DNA of 64,000 nt from NCBI GenBank assembly GCA_027627225.1, contig CM051026.1:7390915-7454914 (forward strand), in the 5' to 3' direction. Origin of the DNA: Congeria kusceri (lineage: Eukaryota; Mollusca; Bivalvia; Myida; Dreissenidae). Made by a program: the position numbers and the translations under genes. The notes under the pieces were generated by a model. The model was not told the DNA's origin. It saw nothing but the letters and a program-made list of their open reading frames with translations, and did not search any database. Below are positions 1-11,340 of the stretch, piece after piece; position 1 is the first letter of the stretch; the number at the start of each line of letters is the position of its first letter.

Positions 1-235
1 TGACATTCCGAGTGATTCAGGGTCCCGGGGTAATATACTTTTAGTCTGATTTTAGATCCCGCTAATATAGGCCCCCGGGCCATTTGATAGACATATAGCA
101 TCTCCCACTGAGTGGATTTAGACAAATATATGCTTGGCTCCAGGGTGGAGAATAAGACCCCTAAAAATAACATGTGTCAACTTCCCCTGGGTCAGCCCAC
201 TGCTCTCCCCCTGGGGAAAATATTGATTAGTGGAT
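1..235. other. No feature recognised
   Basis: The stretch has some C/G-rich patches (GGGTCCCGGGG, GGCCCCCGGGCC) in AT-rich DNA. No open frame, tandem repeat or known motif is visible. Confidence 0.5.
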
Positions 236-503
236 TATGCAAGGCTGCGCTTCGTAACACAGATGCACAGGTCCCAAATGCATACATTTAATTGATTTTT
301 TTGTCCATTTTTTCTCAGATGTATATGGGTGCTGATATTATTTGTTATAATACATTGTATGACATTGCACACTACATGTGTCTTCTTTATACGGTAGAAA
401 ATGTTGACTTCATATAATGTTGTATGATTTCGTCGCGTTATCATTGGTGAAGTTATTGCACATGAAAGAGTAGCGACATGTGCTCAGATACGTGGTAAAG
501 TAT
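236..503 (+). repeat. Dispersed repeat, CTGCGCTTCGTAACA family, copy 1
   Basis: This stretch aligns by eye with 6249-6503 over about 260 bases. Both begin with GCAAGGCTGCGCTTCGTAACA and continue through CGGGTCCC/AGGTCCC, a TTATTGATTT block, a CATATTGCACA-type block and a closing GAGTAGCTACATGTGCT-type block. The copies are diverged and carry indels. Neither strand has a shared reading frame, so it is treated as a non-coding interspersed repeat of unknown class. Confidence 0.7.
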
Positions 504-1189
504 CGGGCTGTCCAAAGGAGAGGTGCTTGTTGCCCTGGTGGTTTGCTGTGTTAAATTACTCTTAGACATTGAAAAGTGTTTCAAAAGACGTTCTTGATAA
601 TCAAGAGTCTGCATTTTGAAGCATTTGAATATTCTTAGTCTGTGTTATTCTGGTTCTACACGTGCAATGAATTTGTCCGTAAGTGAATTCCTAACATGGC
701 TAAATTGTATACTATGTGACTTGACTATCTTGTAGATTCGTAAAAATAATAATACAGAAGCTTTATTATAAGAAATGCTCTTTTGGCATTTATTTAGTTA
801 CCAGTTTTACAAAATATGTAGACGTAACTATTCTGCACGATTGTTGAGACCTTGTGTATAAATGTATCTATAAACTTTGAAGTTGACGATTGAGAATCGA
901 GTTGCTTCAGCACAAGTACTCATGAAAGGCTTCACATATTTAAATTATTTTTGGTACATAGGTGAAACACCATAAAATACAGGTCAGGTTCAACATTGTG
1001 GTTACAAACCACTTAATGTTGACAGAGTTTTGGCTCCAATTGAAATTAAATTTTTCCAAATGGGTACTATTAAACATTCACAAATTAAAGCATTCTTATT
1101 GTGTCCATTTCTTTCAAATGGATGCCATCGTTTTGTGACAAGGTCATATTATGGGGGTATAACCGTCACTCACGTGACAATTGTTGTCT
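504..1189. other. AT-rich spacer, no feature recognised
   Basis: There are no convincing exons, tandem repeats or inverted repeats. Short open frames are interrupted and of low complexity. Confidence 0.5.
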
Positions 1190-1350
1190 ATAAAGATTCA
1201 GAGTTTTTATTATGTGTTGTTTATTGGCTAATAAAAACGATTTGGAGTTCTGATGCATGGACATTAAATTACGAGGGTGTTATTGTTCGGGTTTTTTATT
1301 GGCGATTTAACAACGGTAAATTTTGTTCTTGTGCTATAGAAAACTATGTG
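1190..1350 (-). repeat. Deleted copy of the CCAATAAACAAC palindrome repeat
   Basis: TTATTGGCTAATAAAAACGA, followed by GATTTGGAGTTCTGATGCAT, matches the minus-oriented copy at 27190-27535. The sequence then jumps to the other end of that repeat (TTATTGGCGATTTAACAACG, then TTTTGTTCTT and a CTATAGAAA block). The middle of the element is missing, so this is an internally deleted copy. The overlapping 112-codon open frame at 1030-1368 is considered spurious. Confidence 0.6.
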
Positions 1351-1455
1351 CGTCTCATGATATACTAGAAAATGACGCATAGTTAAAGACATCAGTTCAC
1401 TAACAAGCATTTCCAAGCTTTATCGGTGGAAAAAAAAGATTGTGCACTACATAAT

Positions 1456-1842
1456 TTCTTTAATATAACACACTTGTAGACACTACTTATACACAATATA
1501 CTTTACTCCATTCACGGACGGGTTTAATATAACACACTGTAGTCACTACTTATACACCATATACTTTACTCCATTCACGGACGAGTTTAATATAACACAC
1601 TTGTAGACACTACTTATACACAATATACTTTACTCCATTCACGGACGAGTTTAATATAACACACCTGTAGACACTACTTATACACAATATACTTTACTCC
1701 ATTCATGGACGAGTTTAATATAACACACTGTAGACACTACTTATACACAATATACTTTACTCCATTCACGGACGGGTTTAATATAACACACTTGTAGACT
1801 ACTTATGCACAATGTACTTTACTCCATTCACGGACGAGTTTC
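1456..1842. repeat. 63-64-bp tandem repeat, about 6 copies
   Basis: The unit begins TTTAATATAACACAC and runs through TGTAGACACTACTTATACAC to TTTACTCCATTCACGGACG. Unit starts fall near 1459, 1523, 1586, 1650, 1714 and 1777. Units differ by single substitutions and one- or two-base indels, so the array is fairly young. No coding potential is seen. Confidence 0.9.
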
Positions 1843-1859
1843 GCAGAAAAGATAGAAAC

Positions 1860-3250
1860 ATTTGTATCACCATCTAATACGAAGTTAAATCAACAATAAA
1901 TAATTTGCAGCGTATTAATAAATATTCTGTTAATACTAATTGGTGTACTAAAATGTAACATCTATGCTAGAACGAATCACCGATCATTTAAAATTGTGTA
2001 CACATGATTCAAATGAACGTGATAACATTTCTTAAGATGAACAAGAAAGACGTTATGATGTGTAATATAACGTCGCCGGGACATTTCCCTAGACAAAAGT
2101 AGCGATAAATTTTGGAGGCAATTATAATAAGTCATAATAATTACTTGCCACGATTAACACTTTCTTCAGCAACGGAATGCAATGCATATTGGTTATTCGA
2201 ATTCCGTTCATGCGACGTTATCTTTCTAACTTACTTGTGTAATATTGATCAATTTATTTTATGCGTTTTCAATTGAGTGAATAGGAGTTGCTTCGTTACG
2301 TTTAACTTATGAAATATAATACGGAACGAGGGAGGGAATGAATTAGTTTTCACAAGTGTGAATATTTCTATGCTCACCAAACTGTGATCCACACCTCTGT
2401 TGTTCAAAGAAGTAAATGATAATAAGATTATATAGGCACGTGCCTATTCGTTGAAACATTAGATATTTAACAAGAAAACTAAAGTATAATCAAATGTTTA
2501 TGATTATTCCAAACCATTTTTGGAAATAAAATACTTTTAAGGCATACTGTGCATGCTGGCGCGTCGAAGTCTGATTACCGACTGCATTCGTCATTTTCCG
2601 TTATTGAGAAGTTATTGTTGACTGCTCACTGAGTATACAATAATCTAATAACAATAAATCAATTATTGAAAAGTTGTAGTCGCCTACCTGTTCTTGATAA
2701 ATTATTATAGTACATGTACTTTTCAGATTTGTTTAACTCTGTTCAACTCTGTTGTTGATGTTGTTGTTGACAGATGTGGTAGTTTTCCGTACGTACGTAC
2801 ACTCGAACCTACATTTGTTGCTGTTGTTGTTAGTTGCATCGTGATATCTTTATGTTTTATATATGAATATTCTGAAAATAAAATATCAATTTATGTATGG
2901 GTATTTTCCAGTGAAGTAAACGTGTTGCGTGTACATGATTGCTTTGCATGATAAGCGTATTCTAATAAAACAACCTTTTATGTAAAGATATCAAAAATGT
3001 CATTTAGTTATAGACACCGAACTCATTTCTAACCTTTACGGAACAGTTTCATAGTTTGAGGTTGGGAAACGTTTCAATTGGAATTAACAAGAATTTGTAG
3101 ATTATATCGAAACATTTTGTCTTTTATGCTGTTTTGGTTGCAAAACATACTTATTTTGATATTTATTATGCCTTTTTGTGCAACAAGCTTCTAGGGTACC
3201 GTATGTCTACAAGGTAGCAAACAATGTGCATTTCAAACCTTGAAATATGA
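1860..3250. other. AT-rich spacer, no feature recognised
   Basis: A short TTG-rich tract lies around 2745-2835 (TTGTTGATGTTGTTGTTGAC). The 85-codon frame over it at 2694-2951 is biased by that tract and has no recognisable domain. Nothing else could be supported. Confidence 0.5.
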
Positions 3251-3255
3251 GCAAC

Positions 3256-3462
3256 AAACCGGACTTAATGCATGTGCGTAAAGTGTCTTTCCGCTTTCAT
3301 GGTATTTTCTGTTTCAAGGAAGTCTCTTCTAAACATAAATCCACTGTAGGCGGAAAAGCCGTCCTGGATTAGCCTGTGCGGGACTGCACAAGCTGATCCA
3401 GGACGACAATTCACTCACATGCATTAAGCAAGGTTTTCCCACGACGCGCCTCAAATGTATTA
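3256..3462 (+). repeat. Short fold-back interspersed repeat, copy 1
   Basis: The element runs from GCATGTGCGTAAAGTGTC to TTTTCCCACGACGCGCCTCA. Inside it, GTCCTGGATTAGCCTGTGCG and TGCACAAGCTGATCCAGGAC pair as an imperfect hairpin. The same family occurs at 7746-7985, where the middle segment is in the opposite orientation relative to the right end. No coding capacity is seen, so it is probably a non-autonomous mobile element. Confidence 0.8.
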
Positions 3463-3559
3463 TAGAACAGGAAAAAAGTTAGTTTGGACAACTAGTTCTC
3501 ACAGCCAAAACCTGTGAGACTGCCTTTAAAGAATTATTGAAAACAACAATAAATCCGGT

Positions 3560-4840
3560 CGCGGGAGGCAACTCTGTTATACTTCTTTACAAATTCCTGA
3601 CAGCAGTTGCTTTGCTTTGGTTATAACGCCCTGATAATTGATAACGTAACTATACTATATACAGAATTGCAAATTCTATTTCAAATAGTTCATATTATAC
3701 GCAGTTTATTGGTTTGACAGCGAACAACGTAATAAAAGTCATTGGATTAACGAATATTTTCACGAAAAAAAAATAACTTGCTCAGAAATCTATGCTACGA
3801 TTTTTTTTTTGAAAACGACAAAGAAACAACCTAATCTTTTGTTGACATTTCATTTAAATGTATATATGGACCATGATTCGTTTGAATTAAAAGTCTGAAA
3901 CTGAGTTTTGCTGCAGCACGCATCGCGAAACGTTAACCGATCTTACAAGCAAGTGAGGTGGATGTGATTATGAAAGATACCATGTACTTCCCCATTGACT
4001 TTTGTAATACAATAATAAACCATTGTTCATAATAAACTGTTGAAGGACTTGCCCAGTCGGACACGGACAATGAAACCTTCTGCTGGGCCGATTTCTTTAA
4101 ACCTGTCCGAAAAACATTTGTTGAGGTTTTATTGATGTTATGACTACAAATGGTAGTTATATTTTTATATAAAACAGTAGAATTTGTTACATTGCCGGTG
4201 ATACATTAGATTTAGAATTATTTGGAACAAACTTGAACATAGGCGATATTTTTGGAAATTATGAATGCTGTGATTTATTGACATAGGACTTTGTCACATT
4301 ATGTGCATGTCTGTTCTTACTGTACGCTGCCAGGGGGTGACTAGACTTACGCGCGTGCAATCACTTAGAACACTAATTTTTGCGAACACTTTTATAACAA
4401 ATTAAAGATAATACAAATACAAACTTGCTGTCATTTTTTTGCATAAACAATATGATAGTTGCATCTTTGCCATTCTAGAGATACAAAGCAGAACAAGGCC
4501 CTCTATATCACCCGCCCCCTCTAGCGTATACCAGATTTAACAGGGTTCATACGAATCCTGAAAGTGCTTGAATTTCAGTCAGATCCTTGAGAAGTGCTGA
4601 GAATGGACTGAGAATGCTTAAAATGCTTAAGTACACCTCAAATGCTTGACAAATGCTTATTTTGGCTTCAAAAGTGCTTAAAATATTATGAGAAATGAAA
4701 AATCACTGAAAACCTTTGTGGCACCAGCGAAGTGTTGTCTCGTTAAAAAGTGCTATAAAAGTGCTTAAATTTCATTTGACAATATCTGCATTAAACCCGT
4801 TCAAGCCTGGTGGCTTGCATGTTATAATGTATATTTTTAA
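3560..4840 (+). repeat. Ancient duplicated segment, copy 1 (paired with 33080-34010)
   Basis: A series of blocks in the same order is shared with 33.08-34.01 kb: GACAGCGAACAACGTAATAA, TTGCTCAGAAATCT with ACGAC(A) following, a TATGGACCAT/ATATGGTCC block, CCAGGG followed by TTACGCGCGTGCA, ATCTTTGCCATTCTAGA, CCCCTCTAGCGTATACCAGA and GGCTTGCATGTT. The copies are strongly diverged and each has insertions the other lacks. The segment is not obviously coding. Confidence 0.6.
4548..4790 (+). repeat. AGTGCTT-rich insertion within the duplicated segment
   Basis: The motif AGTGCTT/AATGCTTAA recurs about ten times (GAAAGTGCTTGAA, GAATGCTTAAAATGCTTAAG, AAAAGTGCTTAAA). The other copy of the segment at 33.9-34.0 kb lacks this block, so it looks like an insertion into copy 1. 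Its class is not recognised. Confidence 0.5.
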
Positions 4841-4849
4841 GAAAGCGCA

Positions 4850-5580
4850 AAGCAGATGAAATCACAGTCGAATATCTGTTATTTAAACAAGTAAAAGTTT
4901 AACATAAATCTAAAGATGTAATAGCATAAATATAAAGCTAGATGGAAATCTGTTGTGCAATGACAGTACAGCCAAAGTTGCAATTATAAATATAAATATA
5001 TAAATTATAAATGTATTAAAATTTAGTATCTGGCACGCCAATGTTCCGAAGCATAGTGTTTCAAATGCAAATTTTTCACTTTAAGTTAAGATTTACTTAA
5101 GATTCTTTATAAATGTGGGCCCATGTGTCTTTCGTAAACAGTATATTTGACTCAAAAGACAACCAGAAGCCACAAATAGATTTCCTGCACGACACACAAA
5201 TTTCACGAGTTCCTCAAGCTTTGCTGTTATCGAGCGAGCAGGCAACTTTCACTGACCGTACATGTTCACTGTGCACAAGGATATCGTTGAATTGCAGAGC
5301 AGTCTCAACGCGAATATAATCAGCAAAATAATTAAAGGGTTAAATATATATTCAACAAAATATGCATAAACATACTTTTTAATAAACAAATTTTGTTTGT
5401 TAACAATGTAAAATAACAATATTTCATACTGTTTGCAAAGTTCATTAGAATATTAACAGGAAATCTCATTCACAGATCGCAAAAGAAACCGACTACGCCC
5501 TAAATACACCTTTCCGCATATCTGGGTGGGGTAACGAATTAAGTCATCAGTAACTTTTTCAAATTCTGTCACGTGGTGTT
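4850..5580. other. AT-rich spacer with one hairpin-arm relic
   Basis: At 5250-5300 the string GTACATGTTCACTGTGCACA followed by AGGATATCGTTGAA matches the 3' arm of the small hairpin family at 29829-29918. The 5' arm is not preserved. No gene is seen. The 68-codon frame at 5113-5319 covers this relic and is not considered real. Confidence 0.45.
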
Positions 5581-5587
5581 TTAAACT

Positions 5588-6155
5588 CAGTAGCAAGTCT
5601 GTCCACCTCTTGCTCGAGTCACCTCCCGGCACCTGTTGTTGAAGCTCAAAGTCAGCTTCAGGATGTCTGCCCGACGGATCTGCCTCCATTCCACTACCAA
5701 TGCGTTTTCAAGGCTGGAGTCTCTGGATGGTGATTGCTGCTAGACATCCGGCACTGAAGCATGTCCCAGGCATGTTCTATCGGGTCCATGTTGGGAGACC
5801 TCGCAGGCCAGTCCATGTACTCCATTGTGTGCTCTATCACGAAGCGAGTAACCACCCTGGCGCGTTGCGTTGCGGCCGTGAAATTTCGTCCCTTCAAACG
5901 AACACGTAATTTAAGTCTTCGGCATATTATCGTACAACAGGGTCTAGAATGTCGTCCCAATAGCGTACCCCAATCAGGGCTCTGTTCCGGATGAAGTATA
6001 AGTCTGTGCGGCTATCGCAAGCAATTCCTGCCCACACAAGGATAACAGCAGTTCTGAAACATTTCGTTTCCGTTGCCAAGACGGTCGTCGACGACCATCC
6101 TGAAAATCCAGATTAAATATGGATTCGTCTGTGAACAGCATGTTAGGTAAATCTT
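5588..6155 (-). pseudogene. Tc1/mariner transposase fossil
   Basis: On the minus strand the DDE domain of a Tc1/mariner transposase can be followed in order. It starts with LFTDESIF near 6121-6145 (the first catalytic Asp region). Next comes VWAGIACDSRTDLYF, then GVRYWDDILDPVVR ending at an in-frame stop. The stretch that should hold the second catalytic Asp is eroded. YMDWPARSPNMDPIEHAWD at about 5761-5820 contains the catalytic Glu in PIEH. After another frameshift the tail EWRQIRRADILKLTLSF ends at a stop near 5588. The N-terminal DNA-binding part is missing. With a stop, at least two frameshifts and a lost Asp, the gene cannot make transposase. No flanking inverted repeats were identified. 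Confidence 0.85.
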
Positions 6156-6248
6156 TACGTCCTATGTGAACCTGTTTGTGGGCTTACTCCCTTGACCCTT
6201 TAATATTGTTGATGAGTATATATTAAAGTGTACTTTATCATAAGTATT

Positions 6249-6503
6249 ACGCAAGGCTGCGCTTCGTAACATAGACGGACGGGTCCCGAATTCACGAAAT
6301 TTATTGATTTCTGTCTTATTCTTCACAGTTTCTCTGATAGCAATTATTATAATTGATTGTACATGTACCATATTGCACATTGTCTGTGACTTCTTATTTC
6401 GAAGTATTGACTTCTTATAAGTCTATGTCATTTCATCGTGTAATCATTTTGTGTACTTATTGCACGTGAAGAGTAGCTACATGTGCTTAGCTTCGTGGTT
6501 TTG
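6249..6503 (+). repeat. Dispersed repeat, CTGCGCTTCGTAACA family, copy 2
   Basis: This is the second copy of the repeat at 236-503, starting GCAAGGCTGCGCTTCGTAACA and ending AGAGTAGCTACATGTGCT. It abuts the upstream-truncated end of the Tc1 fossil, but copy 1 has no transposase beside it, so the two are probably unrelated insertions. Confidence 0.7.
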
Positions 6504-6904
6504 ACCACCGATGAAGAAATAATAACCACCGCCAAGGTACTTGTATTTATTTATTGACCGTTGGTTTATTTGTTTATCTGTTTGTCTGTTTGTTAGCAAC
6601 TTTACGTCTGTCTGTCAGCAATAGCACGCAAAATGTTTTACATGACATGACATTTCCTAGGAAGTTTGGAAATTGCCCAATGAACACATGATTAGCAGTT
6701 AGTGGTGATCCGGATTAGCGTCTGGATCCCTTTAAATGAATGTTTATTATTGGAAGATACAAAGGTAACCTATTACTGAAAACATCAATTATTTTAAGTA
6801 ATCGTGGTTCTACATGACATAATAATATGTATGTCATCTACATACGACCATAGCTTGTCGGAAATTTATGTTAAAACTCAAGCGGCAGATCTAGTGGGGT
6901 TGGG

Positions 6905-7290
6905 TGGGGAATGAGGCGGCGTACGTCTGCCAAAAAATTGTCTAATTTTAAAATTCCTTTTTTTTTAAAATTGCACAAAATTAACTTACAACTACTTAGA
7001 CATTGTCACATTCTCCTTAATCGAAGAATAACATAAGTCTAGCAAATGAGTCTATCAGCTTATCCGCTTTCTTACTATAATATGTTTGCACAGAAGCCTA
7101 GAACGCCTCTTCTAATTTATAATATCGCCCGAATTAATTTGGTTATTGATTTGCAAAATATACCGTTTATACATGAATACATTGGAAGGTACTGAACTAT
7201 TTACGCCACCTCTAACTAAAATCCTATATCTGGACCTGCTATTGAATTTAAAAACAATAATGACAACTACGTGTGTTGTCTTCGTCAGGT
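6905..7290 (-). pseudogene. Decayed copy of the 46.6-47.1 kb exon-like segment
   Basis: Two blocks match the 46.6-46.9 kb region in the same order and at similar spacing: GGCGGCGTACGTCTGCC near 6913 (compare GCGGCGTACGCCTACTC near 46625), and ACTATTTACGCCACCTCTAACT near 7197 (compare ATAGTTCCGCCACCTCTAACT near 46867). On the minus strand the second block would encode the end of the candidate protein there, but here it contains stops. It is called a decayed paralogue. The family is unknown. Confidence 0.5.
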
Positions 7291-7299
7291 AGTTAACAG

Positions 7300-7745
7300 C
7301 CAACATGATGATACAATTAAAACAGTTTCATCACCGTAACATTGAAGATTCTGCACGCATGTGACATACGCTTTGACTTTATCACATTTTATTGTTTACT
7401 AGTGACAATGTTATTACTATTATAATAACGCCGAGAACATACCTCCAGACTGGCAGTCTCTTAACTGATTAACTTTTCAAATTAATCGACACACATTTGC
7501 AACTTGTAGTAGAAACGGTTGATGTTAACAGAGTGTTTATTATGACAACATTTTACGTCAGTGTTGTAATTACAGACAACATGGGCCGTATTTCAAAATA
7601 TTTCAATAAAATATTTTCCTTAACTGAAAAATAACTTTTTTCGTATTTTTTTCTTCCGTGTGTGTATGGCATTTTATTATTTCTTGTTGTTGTTGTTGTT
7701 TTCTAATTCAGAGGGATTCAGATATTTATATAAGGCGATTTGTGG
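7300..7745. other. AT-rich spacer, no feature recognised
   Basis: A short (TTG)n tract lies near 7684-7700. No exon or repeat is recognised. Confidence 0.5.
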
Positions 7746-7985
7746 GAAAAATGCATGTGCCAAATGCATGTGCGCAAAGTGTCGTCCCGGATCAGCCTAG
7801 GCAGTCTGCACAGGCTAATCCAGGACGGCACTTTACGCCTACAGTGGGTATGTTTTGAAGAGACATCCTTTAAACAGAAAATACCATAAAAGCGGAAAGT
7901 GTCGTCCCGGATTAGCCTGTGCTGATCCGGGACAACACTTTACGCACGTGCATTAGGCCCTGTTTTCCCACGACACGCCTCATAT
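7746..7985 (+). repeat. Short fold-back interspersed repeat, copy 2 with two hairpins
   Basis: The element starts AATGCATGTGCGCAAAGTGT. Its first hairpin pairs GTCCCGGATCAGCCT with AGGCTAATCCAGGAC. A central block containing ACAGAAAATACCATAAAAGC is followed by a second hairpin arm GTCCCGGATTAGCCTGTG, paired with GATCCGGGACAAC. It ends TTTTCCCACGACACGCCTCA. The central block is the reverse complement of the corresponding block in copy 1 (3256-3462), while the right ends are in the same orientation. Confidence 0.85.
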
Positions 7986-7989
7986 ATAT

Positions 7990-9295
7990 AGTTCAAAAAC
8001 AGTTCGTTAAATATACTAAATTTTTTTCGATCGCTTCGCTCGCTCAAATTGGTCAAAGATATAGCCACAATGTACTTTCAGTAAAACATACCTGACCTAG
8101 CTCCCACCCCCCACCCCCCCCACCCCCCCACCCCTACGATTTTTTACGAACGGCGTAGTACCGGCGCCAACGTTCATCTAAAACAAATGAACTATAGATA
8201 ATGAGTATATATACCTTTATTTGTGGATGATATTGTTGGGGTTTTTTTTTATTCATATATTAATATTGATGTCCGATGCAAAACACCGTTGGCACAGGAT
8301 ACCACATAAAAGACATTTATACTGTTCGAATAAATATGATTTGAAGTCGAAATTCAAGTCAAATCAATGACTACTTTCAAGTTTAAACAGTTCCGTCTCA
8401 ATAAATAGTTAAGTTCCCAAAATTCTAAATCGACAAACTTATTGTTCAGAGTTCCATTAGGAATCACACCAAATAATATATTGTTTTATGTATTCATAAA
8501 AAAGATATACAGTGATATAGTAGAGGGATGTCAGAAACGTTGGTTCCATTTTCTGGCGATTTCATATATTTTTCCGGCGCCATAATGTCAGCGAAATTAA
8601 CACAAAGTTGGCATCACTTGCCTTATTAGTTCACAAGGCAATCATACGAGTATCTTGTACAATACTTCATGTGAAGAAAACATGTTCGCCTGTCTGCCCG
8701 TTAGTTCGGTTCAATGAAAAAAACTACGGATTTTATACAGTGACTGGGAAAGGATTGTTCCATATGAGAAAATGTCTCATCTCTACAAAAATCTATGGGC
8801 TTTTTCAAAAATTTATGGGATTTTCTCTGATTGTTATGGGATTTACAGCAATTCCGTTTTGTGAACGTCGATAACTTAATCGAGAAAAATACACAACGCA
8901 GACGCTCGCGCTTCTCGTTCAATGTGTAATGAAATCGAATCTCAATTCTAGTGTCGAAACTGCAAACCTGACCAAGCATTGTGTATTGTAGCAGCGTTTT
9001 TTTAATTCGTACTATCAGATTTCGGTGCGACGTAAAATCGCATCGATGAACATCTTAGCGATTTGTCAGAATTTTTGCGCAAATATCGCATTACGCATGG
9101 GCTTCCCAGTCACTGTTGATATGTTTAAAGATGTTTCTGATATATATAACATTGAATTTCAAACACACATTAAGTGGACAGGCACATCAAACAAGGGCAA
9201 TGTACTGCCAATTCAAGTGCATGACATACAGATGAAATAAACATTTATTTCGAACATAATACTCTGTAGTATTAAATTAATTAGTGACTCAAAGT
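7990..9295. other. Spacer with a C-rich tract, no gene recognised
   Basis: An uninterrupted C/A tract (CCCACCCCCCACCCC type) lies at about 8103-8134. Several overlapping open frames of 70-92 codons on both strands at 8600-9240 show no domain, no splice-site framework and no agreement between strands, so none is called. Confidence 0.5.
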
Positions 9296-9300
9296 GCAGT

Positions 9301-9302
9301 TG

Positions 9303-9334
<32 letters not shown>

Positions 9335-9344
9335 GATGATGATA
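9301..9344. repeat. (GAT)n microsatellite
   Basis: GATGAT trinucleotides run for about 14 units with one GGT interruption. Confidence 0.95.
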
Positions 9345-10023
9345 TCTTAGTTACGGATCTGTAGCTGATCATTGCAGACCCACCGACAACATAGACACAG
9401 ACTCCCCCCACCCGTAACCCCAAATCCTGGAGCCGCCCCTGTCTGAAATACTGCCTTAGATGTTTTACACAAACGTTTTTTTATTTTTTTTTACAAATGT
9501 CAAGCCGCACACTTTATACTTGCGAGATATTTAATTTGTCTTGCTCAAACCAATGACAAGGTTGTGTTAATTTATGTGTACATAACTAAAATAGTTTATA
9601 ATCACGTTGTTGTTGTGTTGTTGTTTTTGTTGTATACAAGTATTAAGTCGTTTATCGGAAGTATATATAAGTATATAGATTTATAAGTATTATATGACAT
9701 CATTCATACCCGTAATTTGTTTATCAAGCAGTTCACTGCATTTACAGCTTCATAATCAAGATCATTATTTTCATAAACTGGCATTTTGGTCTATAATGTA
9801 CTTAAATGGATTTGAAATTCTGATACAAACCGTACATGTTTGAGTGCTGTAGGATAATATTTTTTCACAAATAATATTTTTCACATGCCTGTGAAGAATA
9901 AGATCTCATTTGTCACATTTATAAGTGTTAAGAAGGAGATTGGCCAAAAGGGGGTATGCGTACGGATCACATTTTTCACATATTTATTTATGGTGAAATT
10001 GTATCGCAACAATTATACAGTAA

Positions 10024-10150
10024 TCATCCTCATCATAATCATTATTGTCGTCATCATCATCATCATCATCATTACCGTCAGCAACATCACCGTCGTCACC
10101 AATGTCATCATAAATATTCTCGTCATCATCATTACATTATTATCATTATA
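10024..10150. repeat. CAT/ATC-rich microsatellite
   Basis: ATCATCATC runs are mixed with ATT, GTC and ACC interruptions. Two overlapping open frames here, one of them histidine-rich, are translation artefacts of the repeat. Confidence 0.85.
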
Positions 10151-10498
10151 GTTATAGTTAACATGACGTTTACTATATTGTCATCACTATAAAAAAACTA
10201 CGCCCTATTTAGGAGCCACTTATGTATACATGCGCTTAATCGTTAGGCAGTACGTTTGTACGGTCTAATTAGGAGACAGAAATGCGTACTCGTTTACGTC
10301 CATACGAACGTACACATTTTTTTTGGGGGCGGGATATTAACCAATGCACGCATCCGAACGTACGTACAAACTCAAGTCCTATTTTGGATTATTAAAACGA
10401 AAATAACCACGCATAATGATATGTCCGCCCGAACTAGAATATACGTATACACGGACGGTATTATAATGACCTAATTAGAACCTCCGCTCATGACAGTA

Positions 10499-10710
10499 CA
10501 GTAGCGTATTGTACCGTACCTCCCTATTTTATCGTACCGCAGCATATCGTACCGTACCTATACGTACCGCACCGTAGATTTCCATACCATAGCATAACAA
10601 ACCATACCATACATGCCATGCCATGTCTTACCATCCCATACCAAACCGTACCGTACTTAACCGTCCGGTACCGTGCCGTACCATACCATGCATACCGTAC
10701 CGTAAATCCC
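10499..10710. repeat. TACCG/TACCA degenerate pentanucleotide array
   Basis: GTACCGTACC and CATACCATAC motifs repeat irregularly. The array directly precedes CCCCCCATTTTTTTCGGGCA. A short version of the same array precedes the related sequence at 45.3 kb, so it belongs to that repeat family. Confidence 0.85.
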
Positions 10711-10974
10711 CCCATTTTTTTCGGGCACATAAAACATGAAAAATAGGATTATGATGTAACAAATTCACTTTTTTGAAAATTTGAACACTTTTTCATGTGT
10801 AAAGAATACGATTTGAGTGCATATCAAAAACTGGAATCGATAAAAAATTTCGCATAAAATGTGAAGAATGAGATCCTATTTTTCACATTTGTGAGAATTG
10901 AGATCCTATGTTTCACACGTGTAAAAATATGATTTGTGAAAAATATGGTCCTACAGAGCGCTATTCGTGTACCA

Positions 10975-11340
10975 ACTAAGTGTGTGAGAGCGCTAGTCTT
11001 GGATACACTAATTGTGTTAGAGCTCTAGTCTTGGATAAACTGTGTCAGAGCGCTAGTTCTTTATAAACTAAGTGTGTTAGAGCGCTAGTCTTGGATAAAC
11101 TAAGTGTGTCAGAGCGCTAGTTCTTTATAAACTAAGTGTGTTAGAGCGCTAGTCTTGCACAAAGCATATGTGTTGGGTCGCCAGTTTTTTCATTCCGTAA
11201 TAGTGTGTTTTTCGTTTTTCACAAAATTAGTGTGCGCTAGTCTTTCCCGAAATGTGTCAGAGTGCTAGAATTTCTCCAAGTCTGTTAGAGCGCCAGTATT
11301 TTTCTAAGTCTGTAAAAGCACTAGTAATCAAACAAGTTAG
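10975..11340. repeat. 32-bp tandem repeat, about 10 degenerate copies
   Basis: The unit is GTGTGTTAGAGCGCTAGTCT followed by TGGATAAACTAA. The first six units are well preserved and alternate TCTTGGATAA with TTCTTTATAA. The last few after 11180 are degenerate. It lies directly outside the right end of the element ending at 10956, whose flank also reads AGAGCGCTA. Confidence 0.85.

Larger units (their letters stand above)
9847..10956. mobile_element. 1.1-kb inverted-repeat element carrying two microsatellites
   Basis: The left end, CTGTAGGATAATATTTTTTC followed by ACAAATAATATTTTTCACA and a GAAGAATAAGATCTCA block, is matched in inverse by the right end at about 10850-10956. There GAATGAGATCCTATTTTTCAC leads to TTTGTGAAAAATATGGTCCT and ends CTACAG. 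The inverted repeats span about 70-100 bases imperfectly. Between them lie a CAT-rich microsatellite and a TACCG-type array. The right-hand 280 bases recur at 45301-45599. No transposase is seen, so this is probably a non-autonomous element. A target duplication is not evident. Confidence 0.65.

Noticed and set aside
1030..1368. 112-codon plus-strand frame
   Set aside because: Its second half is a deleted copy of a non-coding repeat whose other copies are closed in this frame.
8608..8979. Overlapping 88- and 92-codon frames on opposite strands
   Set aside because: Neither has a domain, and both have low-complexity Lys/Phe content expected of AT-rich DNA.
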